Source: a virus | Length of the DNA stretch: 64,000 bases | Virus record (IMG/VR): IMGVR_UViG_3300027821_000007 | Coordinates: 27,504-91,503 of that record | Reading direction: 5' to 3' (one strand) | In this document: piece by piece, positions 57,611-64,000 of the stretch | How positions within the stretch are numbered: the stretch's first letter is position 1 | How the letters are laid out: every line of letters begins with the position of its first letter | Position numbers and translations under genes: made by a program | The notes under the pieces: model-generated | What the model saw: the letters and a program-made list of their open reading frames with translations, nothing else | What the model was told of the DNA's origin: nothing | Databases searched by the model: none

Positions 57611-58266
57611 TGGGCATCTCCTTCGACGAAGTGCAGTTCCCGCCCGATATTTCCCAGGGTGCGGTCGGCGGCATGCGGTTTTCCACCAGCGTCGTGACGC
57701 TGTCGTCAGGCTCCGAACAGCGCAACATCAACTGGGGCAAATCGCGCGGCAAATGGGACGTCAAGCACGGGCTGAAAACCCAGATGCAGATCGAAACCCT
57801 GATCGATTTTTTTGCCGCCCGGTACGGTCGCGCCTACGGATTTCGCTTTCGTGACTGGATCGATTATCGTGTGCCCCGCTGGCAATACGCCCCCGGCGAC
57901 CTGCTGCCGATCCCGGTGATGTTCATCACCAACGCCAACAGCAAGGTCTTTCAGATCGTTAAGACCTACGGCGACGGCAGTCGCGTCTATACCCGCAACA
58001 TTACCAAGCCGGTGTCGGGCAGCGTTCGCGTGATGGTCAACGGCATCGAGGTGTTCCAGCCGCGCTGGTCCGTCAACACCACCAACGGCCTGATCACGCT
58101 CAACGACAATGCGATCTGGGGCGTCGCCAACAACCAGATCGGCGTCGCCTGCGAATTCGACGTGCCGGTGCGCTTCGACGTCGACCAGATGCAGGCCACC
58201 ATCACGACGACTGAAATCTACTCCTGGGATTCGATCCCGGTCGTCGAAATCCGGGAAATCTCCTGA
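57610..58266 (+). CDS. Distal tail protein, DUF2460 (GTA gp12-like)
   Basis: The start is embedded in the tape measure stop (TAATG). The 218-residue product has DUF2460 landmarks: FDEVQFPPDISQGAVGGMRFSTSVV near the N-terminus, then QRNINWGKSRGKWDVKHGLK and FFAARYGRAYGFRFRDWIDY, closing with EFDVPVRFDVDQM and SWDSIPVVEIRE. In GTA-like tails this protein forms the distal ring linking tube and hub. It is the first of four consecutive GTA-type genes. Confidence 0.9.
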   Translation: MGISFDEVQFPPDISQGAVGGMRFSTSVVTLSSGSEQRNINWGKSRGKWDVKHGLKTQMQIETLIDFFAARYGRAYGFRFRDWIDYRVPRWQYAPGDLLPIPVMFITNANSKVFQIVKTYGDGSRVYTRNITKPVSGSVRVMVNGIEVFQPRWSVNTTNGLITLNDNAIWGVANNQIGVACEFDVPVRFDVDQMQATITTTEIYSWDSIPVVEIREIS

Positions 58267-59630
58267 TGCCGAAAAACTCCGTCGACAGCACGATGAAAGC
58301 CCACCTCGCCCAGGGGGTGACCACCCTGGCGGCGTGCTGGCACATCGTGCGCACCGACGGCGCACAGTTCGGCTTCACCACCTTCGACGTCGACATCGTG
58401 GTTGAGGGCATCACCTACCTGTCGACCGCGGGGTTCTCGCAGACCGCGATCCAGTCGGGCTCGACCGGCCAGATCGACAACCTCAACGTGATGGGGTTTT
58501 TCAGCGACAGTCCCGGCGGGGTCACCGAGCGCGACGTCAAGAACCGCATGTTCGACTACGCCCGGGTCTACCTGTTCTTCATCAACTGGAAATCCCCGGG
58601 CTTCACGCCGATCCGCATGCGCACCGGCTGGCTGGGCGAGACCGTGGTCTCGCCGAACGGTACCTTCTCGGCCGAACTGCGCGGCCTGACCCAGGCGCTG
58701 GTGCAGGAGTTGGGCAATTTCTACTCGCCGCTGTGCCGGGCCGATCTCGGTGACAGCAAGTGCAAGGTGCCGATCAAGCCGCAATACTGGCAAGCCGGCC
58801 AACTCGTCCCGGCCGGGTTCTACGTGCGCCCGACCAACCCGACCGACGAAGGACTGATGCAGGCGATCTTCAAAGCGAAGAACCAGGGCACCACCGGCCC
58901 GGGCGAGCCACCGTGGGCGATAACGGTCGGCGCCAACGTCGAGGACTTCCAGGTGGTCTGGGAATGCGTCCCCGCCTACCGCCAGATCGGCATCGTGCTC
59001 GGCGTCCTCGATCGCCACAGCTTCCACTCCAATCCGCTGTCCTATCCGGCCGGGGCGAGCTACGGGGCCACCGCCTCGATCATGACCACCAACAGCGTCT
59101 CGATCCGCACCCTCGTCGAGATCAGCGACGGCATCAACACCTGCACGGTCGAGTTCTTCACCGACACCAAGAAGGAGCAGGCGATCGGCCGTATCGCCGA
59201 CGTGCTGATCCACAGCAATCTCGCCCTTGCCGGCCTTGCCTGGATCGGCCCCAACGACCGGCCGATCGGTCTCACCATAACCATCGGCACCGGCCTTCGG
59301 GGCAGCGTCACCAAAAGCGGCGACATCCTCGGCGGCATCATCATCGAGAATTTCGGCGACCCCTATCTCGATGCCGGTTCGCTCGAGTGGATGACCGGCA
59401 ACAATACCGGCGTGTCGATGGAACTGAAAACCTACGACCCGGCCAGCAACACCGTTTCGATGTATCTCGGCATGATGATGCCGATCGCGATCAACGACAA
59501 GTTCTGGTACCACCCGGGCTGCGACAAGAGGCGCGATACCTGCCTGAAAAAATTCAACAATATCCTCAACATGCGCGCCGAGACCGACATCCCCGGCATC
59601 GACCGCATGCTGTCCTATCCGGACGCATGA
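58266..59630 (+). CDS. Tail hub protein, DUF2163 with BR0599-type C-terminus (GTA gp13-like)
   Basis: The start overlaps the DUF2460 stop region. The 454-residue product has LAQGVTTLAACWHIVRTDGAQFGFTTFD near the N-terminus, then FSQTAIQSGSTGQIDNLNVMG, and RADLGDSKCKVPI. The end, HPGCDKRRDTCLKKFNNILN with PGIDRMLSYPDA, is the Cys-containing C-terminal domain of this family. Typical members are about 290 residues; here an extra Thr/Ile-rich block (about 190-330) lies in the middle. The conserved Cys residues in GTA gp13 are thought to bind an Fe-S centre. It overlaps the next gene by ATGA. Confidence 0.9.
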   Translation: MPKNSVDSTMKAHLAQGVTTLAACWHIVRTDGAQFGFTTFDVDIVVEGITYLSTAGFSQTAIQSGSTGQIDNLNVMGFFSDSPGGVTERDVKNRMFDYARVYLFFINWKSPGFTPIRMRTGWLGETVVSPNGTFSAELRGLTQALVQELGNFYSPLCRADLGDSKCKVPIKPQYWQAGQLVPAGFYVRPTNPTDEGLMQAIFKAKNQGTTGPGEPPWAITVGANVEDFQVVWECVPAYRQIGIVLGVLDRHSFHSNPLSYPAGASYGATASIMTTNSVSIRTLVEISDGINTCTVEFFTDTKKEQAIGRIADVLIHSNLALAGLAWIGPNDRPIGLTITIGTGLRGSVTKSGDILGGIIIENFGDPYLDAGSLEWMTGNNTGVSMELKTYDPASNTVSMYLGMMMPIAINDKFWYHPGCDKRRDTCLKKFNNILNMRAETDIPGIDRMLSYPDA

Positions 59631-60061
59631 GGATGACCCGCGACGAAATCGTCTTCCAGGCGCGCCAATGGCTTTACGTGCCGTTCGTGCATCGCGGCCG
59701 CACCGAACGCGGCCTCGACTGCCTCGGCCTCGGCATCGTCGTGGCGAAATATTTCGGGGTGCCGCACGAGGACATGCCGGACTACTCCCATCAGCCGCAT
59801 CCGCGCCGCCTGGTGCTGACCACGATGCGCAAATGGCTCAAGCCGATGTCGCTCACCGGCAACCTCACCGGCTGCATCGGGGTGTTCGCCCAGGTCAAAT
59901 TGCCCTGTCATGTCGGCTTCTTCACCATGAAGGAGTACCGGCCGCACATCCTGCACGTCCGGATCGATGCCGGGGTGGCCGAGGAACCCTACGACGACAA
60001 CCCGGTCACCCGGTCGCTGCGCGCGATCGACGTGCTGGCTTTCCCCGACATGGAGATCTGA
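59627..60061 (+). CDS. NlpC/P60-family tail peptidase (GTA gp14-like)
   Basis: The 144-residue product has ARQWLYVPFVHRGRTERGLDCLGLG with catalytic-type Cys 32 in the D-C-x-G-L motif, and LPCHVGFF with His 95. These are the Cys and His of NlpC/P60 cysteine peptidases, which cut peptide cross-links of peptidoglycan. In the tail tip it would help local cell-wall penetration together with the tape measure transglycosylase. ATG 59627 and ATG 59633 are both possible; the first overlaps the previous stop (ATGA). Confidence 0.9.
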   Translation: MRMTRDEIVFQARQWLYVPFVHRGRTERGLDCLGLGIVVAKYFGVPHEDMPDYSHQPHPRRLVLTTMRKWLKPMSLTGNLTGCIGVFAQVKLPCHVGFFTMKEYRPHILHVRIDAGVAEEPYDDNPVTRSLRAIDVLAFPDMEI

Positions 60062-60064
60062 ACC

Positions 60065-63000
60065 ATGGGCTCGCAGATGGGAGCCCAGGTCGGCACGTCA
60101 GCTCTGAGCATGGCCGGCGGCTATATCGGCGGCATGGTGGGCGGGCCGTTCGGTTCCATGATCGGCTCCCTGGCCGGCGGCATCATCGGCTCGCTGATCT
60201 TCGGCCGCGCCAAGGCCAAGCCGCTGGTCCCCGACGTCCAGATCATGAACTCGAGCTACGGCAAGCCGATCCCCATCGTGTGGGGAACGATGCGGCTGCC
60301 GGTCAACATGATCTGGCAGGGCCCGATCTCCACCCACGAGCATACCGTCGGCAAGGCCTTCGGCACGATCGCCTACAACTACAACCAGAGCGTGGCACTG
60401 GCGGTTTGCGAAGGGCCGGTGACGTTCAAGAAGCTCTATCTCGATGGCAAGCTATTCATGGACTGGACCGCGCTGTTCCCCGAGGACCAGTGCAAGTACC
60501 GTTTCACCATCCGCACCTACCCCGGCGACGAGGCCCAACTCCCCGACCCGAAAATGGTGAAATGGGTGCAGGAGAACGTCATTCCGGGCGCCTCGTGCCC
60601 GGCCTATCGCGGCCTTGCCTACATGCTCTACGACGAGGCCGATATGTCGCATTTCGGCAACCGCATGCCGCAATCGACGGTCATTGTCTCGACCACGGCC
60701 GAGAGCTACACCGCCTGGAAGATCCTCGCGCGTCACACCACGAAATGGTGGAGCAACTACCGCACCGCGGTCGACTGGGATCGCGGCATGGTGTTCTGCC
60801 TCTACTACCCCCGCAGCGTCTACGACAACCTGTTCTCCTACGTTAATTGGGGGGTGATAACCTACAGCATCTACACGATGTCCGAGGTGTTGTCGGCCGA
60901 CTACGACCGGATCTTCTTCGAGGGCGGCCTGCTGCCAACCGCCCTCGGCCCGCAATTCGAGGCGGACTGGATTGCCGGCGGCCCGTCCGGAATGGTCTAT
61001 GTCGCCGGCCATAACGGCGTGCACAGCGCCCTGATCACCATCCAGCCGGGACCGATGACGTTCAGCGGCGCCTACACCCTCATGGTGCCGCGCACCGCGC
61101 CCGACCGCTACTACACCTGCAACGGCATCGCCGTTTACGGCCAGGGCAACTCGACCGCCGGCGTGTCCGACATGATCGTGGGCGTGCTCAGCGGACCCGG
61201 CGTGTTCCTGATCGACCCGCTGGGAATGCTCATCAGCAACCCGTATCCGGTCGAGTATCCGAACGGATACCACGAGTTCCAGTTGGGCAACGACGACCAG
61301 ATCTCCGGTACCCGCCAGCTCTGGATCCTCAACGGCTACGGGGGGAGTGTCGACCCGCTCTACCGAGTGTTGCTGTACACCGACATCATCGCCGGCCAGG
61401 ACCCGTCGGTGCAGGGCTCCTCGGGCAACTTCAAGCTGACCGGCACCATCAACCTCGCGGACTGGGGCGAACCGCTGATCACCAGCGTCAGCATGAGTTG
61501 GCGGACATTCTATTACGCCACCGATGACAGCATCATCATCGATGCCGGCGGCCAGAATTACATAAAATGGTCATCCCTGACGGGCGTCGGCTGGACCGGC
61601 CGCGGCGCCGGGCTGGGCTGGACCAACCGCTACGCCGACACCACGCTGGGCTACATCCCGCTCACCGGCGGCGGCCTGTTTCAGATCTTCTTCGACGGCG
61701 ACCACCTGTTCATCGACATCGACATGGCGACCGGCCGGGTCACCGAAAGCCCGGTCCGCACCGAAGAAGCCTACAACAACATCCACTGGGCGAACTCCGC
61801 CGCCGGGGTCAATTCCAACTCCTACGGCAATTACGTCGCCTACGTCGCCTCGAACGTGGGAGGCTTCGCCGCCGCCGGCGCGGGCGAGCTCGTGGTCGCC
61901 TACATGTTCCGGGTGGACGACAGGAACGCCGTGCCGGTCGCCACCATCATCCGCGACATCTGCCACCGGGTCGGCATGACCGACGAGATGCTGGACCTCA
62001 ACCTGGTCACCCAGACGACGCGAGGCTATTGCATCCAGGAACTGAAATCGGCCGGCGCGGCAATCGCGGACCTCTGCCACGTCTACCAGATCGATATGAT
62101 CGAGAGCGACTACACGCTCAAATTCATCCCGCGCGGCCAGCCCTCGATGGTCACCATTCCGCAGCGCGACCTGGTCAGCCTCGACGAAAACGACCCGTCG
62201 CAGTTCTGGCGAGTCAAGGAAGCCCAGCAGCAGGAACTGCCGATGATCCTGTCGCTGCGGTTCCAGGACGTCGATCTGGATTTTCAGACCGGCGCCACCT
62301 ACGCCAAGCGCACCGAGGCGCCGGTGCCGACGGTGTGGTCGAAACGCCGCATGACCATCGACCTGCCGATAATCACCAACAATCTCGAGGCCACCCAGAT
62401 TGCCACCAAGTGGCTGTGGACGATGTGGGCCGAGCGCGACACGGTGCAGACGGTGCTGCCGTGGAAATATCTTTGGCTCGATCCGGCCGACAACGTCACC
62501 GTCAACATGGACAGCGGCGACATCTACGAGGTGCGCATCGAGGAGCAGCACATCGGCGCCGACCTGTCGATCCACATCAACGCCGCCTTCGAGGACAACA
62601 CCACCTACGAACTGCCGTCGACGATCAAGGGCGCCACCTACGGCAGCCTGCCGCAGACCGTCGCCCAGGCGCCGTTCGCCGATTTCCTGCAGTTCAACGT
62701 GCCGCTGCTGCAGGACAGCGACGACACCGGCGGGGTCTCAACGCGGATCTACTACGCCGTCGGCAGCACCGCGGGCAGTTGGATCACCGGCGAGATATTC
62801 CGCTCGACCGACAATTCCGCGACCTGGAACGACTACATCAACATCCCCTTCTCCGTGAACTGGGCCACCACGCTCGACGCGCTCGGCGACACCGCGGCGA
62901 AGTTCTCCACCGACTACCTCAACACCGTCACCATCATCCTGAACGGCAGCAGTACATTCCCGCTGAGCTGCACCTATGACCAGATGCTGCAGGGGACCAA

Positions 63001-63664
63001 CGCGGCGCTGCTGGGCGCGGAGATCATCCAGTACCAGACCGTGACCCTCAACAACGACGGTTCGTACACGCTGTCCGAATTGCTGCGCGGCCGCCGCGGC
63101 ACCGAGTGGGCCACCAACACCCACACCGCCGGCGAACGCTTCATCATGCTGCAGGCCGGCAAGATCGGCGGCAACACACTGTCGCTGGCGGAAATCAACG
63201 TCCAGGAGTTGTGGAAGCTGGTGCCCAGCGGCCGCTTCCTCGACCAGGCCCCGATCAGCGCCTTCACCTATCGCGGTTTCGACCTGATGCCTTACGCCCC
63301 GGTCTGGATGCGCCGCGGCGCCGTCGACGGGACCGGGCTGAATATCTACTGGACCCGGCGCACCCGGATGGGCAGCCCGCTGATCGACGGCACCGACACC
63401 GCGCCGTTGTTCGAAGCCGCCGAGCTCTACAACGCCTACATCCTGCCCGGCCCGGGCGCGATCCTGGTGTTCAACCCGGCCAATCCGCTGTCATACACGC
63501 GGTCCTACATGGGCCTGACCGCGGCGACCTTCGTCTACACGTCGGGGCAGATGACCACCGACAGCTTCTACCAGGCGACGTCGACGCTCTACCTCGCGGT
63601 CTACCAGGTCTCATCCGTGGTCGGGATGGGCTTCCAGGGCTACGCCGAACTGCCTGCTTACTGA
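60065..63664 (+). CDS. Tail tip attachment protein, Phage-tail_3 type (GTA gp15-like, 1199 aa)
   Basis: The N-terminal 50 residues form a glycine zipper (GGYIGGMVGGPFGSMIGSLAG), followed by NSSYGKPIPIVWGTMRLPVNMIW, the start of the hub beta barrel. Residues about 260-600 look like a beta-propeller or Gly/Tyr-rich insert. Residues about 610-760 are the Phage-tail_3 core: VATIIRDICHRVGMTDEML, YCIQELKSAGAAIADLCHVYQ, then LKFIPRGQPS. The last 300 residues hold fibronectin-like beta domains (LLGAEIIQYQTVTLNNDGSY, RGRRGTEWATNTH), a usual ending. It is the central receptor-proximal hub. Confidence 0.9.
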   Translation: MGSQMGAQVGTSALSMAGGYIGGMVGGPFGSMIGSLAGGIIGSLIFGRAKAKPLVPDVQIMNSSYGKPIPIVWGTMRLPVNMIWQGPISTHEHTVGKAFGTIAYNYNQSVALAVCEGPVTFKKLYLDGKLFMDWTALFPEDQCKYRFTIRTYPGDEAQLPDPKMVKWVQENVIPGASCPAYRGLAYMLYDEADMSHFGNRMPQSTVIVSTTAESYTAWKILARHTTKWWSNYRTAVDWDRGMVFCLYYPRSVYDNLFSYVNWGVITYSIYTMSEVLSADYDRIFFEGGLLPTALGPQFEADWIAGGPSGMVYVAGHNGVHSALITIQPGPMTFSGAYTLMVPRTAPDRYYTCNGIAVYGQGNSTAGVSDMIVGVLSGPGVFLIDPLGMLISNPYPVEYPNGYHEFQLGNDDQISGTRQLWILNGYGGSVDPLYRVLLYTDIIAGQDPSVQGSSGNFKLTGTINLADWGEPLITSVSMSWRTFYYATDDSIIIDAGGQNYIKWSSLTGVGWTGRGAGLGWTNRYADTTLGYIPLTGGGLFQIFFDGDHLFIDIDMATGRVTESPVRTEEAYNNIHWANSAAGVNSNSYGNYVAYVASNVGGFAAAGAGELVVAYMFRVDDRNAVPVATIIRDICHRVGMTDEMLDLNLVTQTTRGYCIQELKSAGAAIADLCHVYQIDMIESDYTLKFIPRGQPSMVTIPQRDLVSLDENDPSQFWRVKEAQQQELPMILSLRFQDVDLDFQTGATYAKRTEAPVPTVWSKRRMTIDLPIITNNLEATQIATKWLWTMWAERDTVQTVLPWKYLWLDPADNVTVNMDSGDIYEVRIEEQHIGADLSIHINAAFEDNTTYELPSTIKGATYGSLPQTVAQAPFADFLQFNVPLLQDSDDTGGVSTRIYYAVGSTAGSWITGEIFRSTDNSATWNDYINIPFSVNWATTLDALGDTAAKFSTDYLNTVTIILNGSSTFPLSCTYDQMLQGTNAALLGAEIIQYQTVTLNNDGSYTLSELLRGRRGTEWATNTHTAGERFIMLQAGKIGGNTLSLAEINVQELWKLVPSGRFLDQAPISAFTYRGFDLMPYAPVWMRRGAVDGTGLNIYWTRRTRMGSPLIDGTDTAPLFEAAELYNAYILPGPGAILVFNPANPLSYTRSYMGLTAATFVYTSGQMTTDSFYQATSTLYLAVYQVSSVVGMGFQGYAELPAY

Positions 63665-63674
63665 GGAACACGCC

Positions 63675-63787
63675 ATGCCCGTTTCGCCCATTCTCGAGAT
63701 CAACCAGGTCGCCCCGACTCAGATTGATAAGGTCCCCGCGATCAACGACGCGGGCCAGGTGGCGTTCACGGCGAATCTGCGCGGCAC
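63675..63787 (+). CDS. N-terminal part of a + strand ORF, truncated at a junction
   Basis: ATG 63675 follows the tail tip gene with GAGGAAC upstream. The first 39 or so residues read as a plausible protein start, MPVSPILEINQVAPTQIDKV then PAINDAGQVAFTANL. The N-D-A-G-Q-V-A-F pattern resembles DUF7453-type repeats of bacterial secreted proteins. The + frame stays open to the right edge, but beyond about 63790 it no longer looks like a protein, while the minus strand does. The true end is therefore probably lost at the junction. Confidence 0.5.
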
Positions 63788-64000
63788 GCCCGGCGGGATC
63801 GCCATCCGGAGCATCATCGTGAACGGCGCCATCGTCGGAAACAGCGACATGCCGACGGCCAGGCCGGAGTCGGGTGCGCGCATCGCGACAAACGATCCGA
63901 GATACCCGAGCAACATCAGCATCATCGCGGGCTGGAGGAGGCTCTGCGCGTCGCTGATGCTGGCGCACGCCGAGCCGAGGGCCAGGAAGATCGCGCCGAA
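63788..64000 (-). pseudogene. Fragment of an ABC-2 type transporter permease (NatB-like), cut at its 3' side
   Basis: Read on the minus strand from the right edge, the frame gives FGAIFLALGSACASISDAQS, then LLQPAMMLMLLGYLGSFVAM, RAPDSGLAVGMSLFPTMAPF and TMMLRMAIPPGVPR. The order Gly-Ser/Ala near a D-A-Q-S-L, two hydrophobic helices, and S-x-F-P-x-x-x-P-F-x-M-x-x-R-x-A is characteristic of ABC-2 permeases (sodium or drug exporters). Resemblance stops near base 63788; the frame then runs on to a stop at 63719 with unrelated residues. The gene is thus interrupted. Its 5' part lies beyond the window. This is the only cellular-type metabolic gene seen. Confidence 0.7.

Noticed and set aside
63790-64000. 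Continuation of the + strand ORF to the right edge
   Set aside because: Although open, its residues after about 63.79 kb do not resemble a protein, whereas the minus strand gives a recognisable ABC-2 permease.
1-64000. tRNA genes, rRNA, CRISPR arrays, insertion-sequence ends, integrase or transposase genes
   Set aside because: None could be recognised by reading both strands; a dedicated tRNA scan would be needed to exclude tRNA genes fully.

Overview
The window is the late (virion and packaging) half of a tailed dsDNA phage or prophage with siphovirus-type tail genes. It has high G+C, almost no intergenic space and nearly all genes on the + strand. The tail end has four consecutive genes of gene-transfer-agent type (DUF2460, DUF2163, NlpC/P60 peptidase, Phage-tail_3 tip protein). 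That block, the base composition and two PEP-CTERM cargo proteins point to a Gram-negative, probably alphaproteobacterial, host. The host assignment is inference.

Layout. 1-2.7 kb: a moron-like cassette with a minus-strand ribbon-helix-helix protein, a small HNH-like zinc protein, two PEP-CTERM secreted proteins and four membrane peptides of 25-30 residues. 2.8-5.0 kb: a membrane coiled-coil protein, a strong terminator, the large terminase and a small membrane protein. 5.1-19.4 kb: an accessory surface module with small beta-rich virion-type proteins, a SAM methyltransferase, a family 9 glycosyltransferase, a cupin, zinc-binding proteins and one 3127-residue repeat protein. 19.4-21.4 kb: small genes, including a NUMOD4-HNH homing endonuclease abutting a DUF968-like HNH gene.

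21.4-46.7 kb: head module in the order portal, MuF-type minor head protein, XkdF-type prohead protease, probable scaffold and major capsid protein. The order is that of SPP1/HK97-like phages, but about 21 kb lies between portal and capsid. Much of it encodes very large Gly/Ala-rich, basic, glycine-zipper proteins (1129, 746, 1570 and 1649 residues), and the protease is the N-terminus of the 1570-residue one. 46.8-63.7 kb: neck and tail module with adaptor, gp10-like protein, DUF4128 tail terminator, tail tube, an extremely acidic protein, tail chaperones joined by a T TTT TTG -1 frameshift, an 1875-residue tape measure with a lytic transglycosylase domain, and the GTA-type distal tail.

At about 63.78 kb coding evidence changes abruptly from a + strand phage-side ORF to a minus-strand fragment of an ABC-2 transporter permease. 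This fits a prophage right end (lambda-type prophages end after the tail genes) but could be an assembly chimera.

Regulation: many genes are translationally coupled through ATGA, GTGA, TTGA or TAATG overlaps. Three intrinsic terminators (about 3.2, 29.8 and 45.0 kb) divide the late region into transcription blocks. The capsid gene stands alone behind a terminator and a structured leader of about 220 nt and is followed by a 13-bp hairpin. No integrase, repressor cassette, small terminase, endolysin, tRNA or CRISPR array was recognised in the window.
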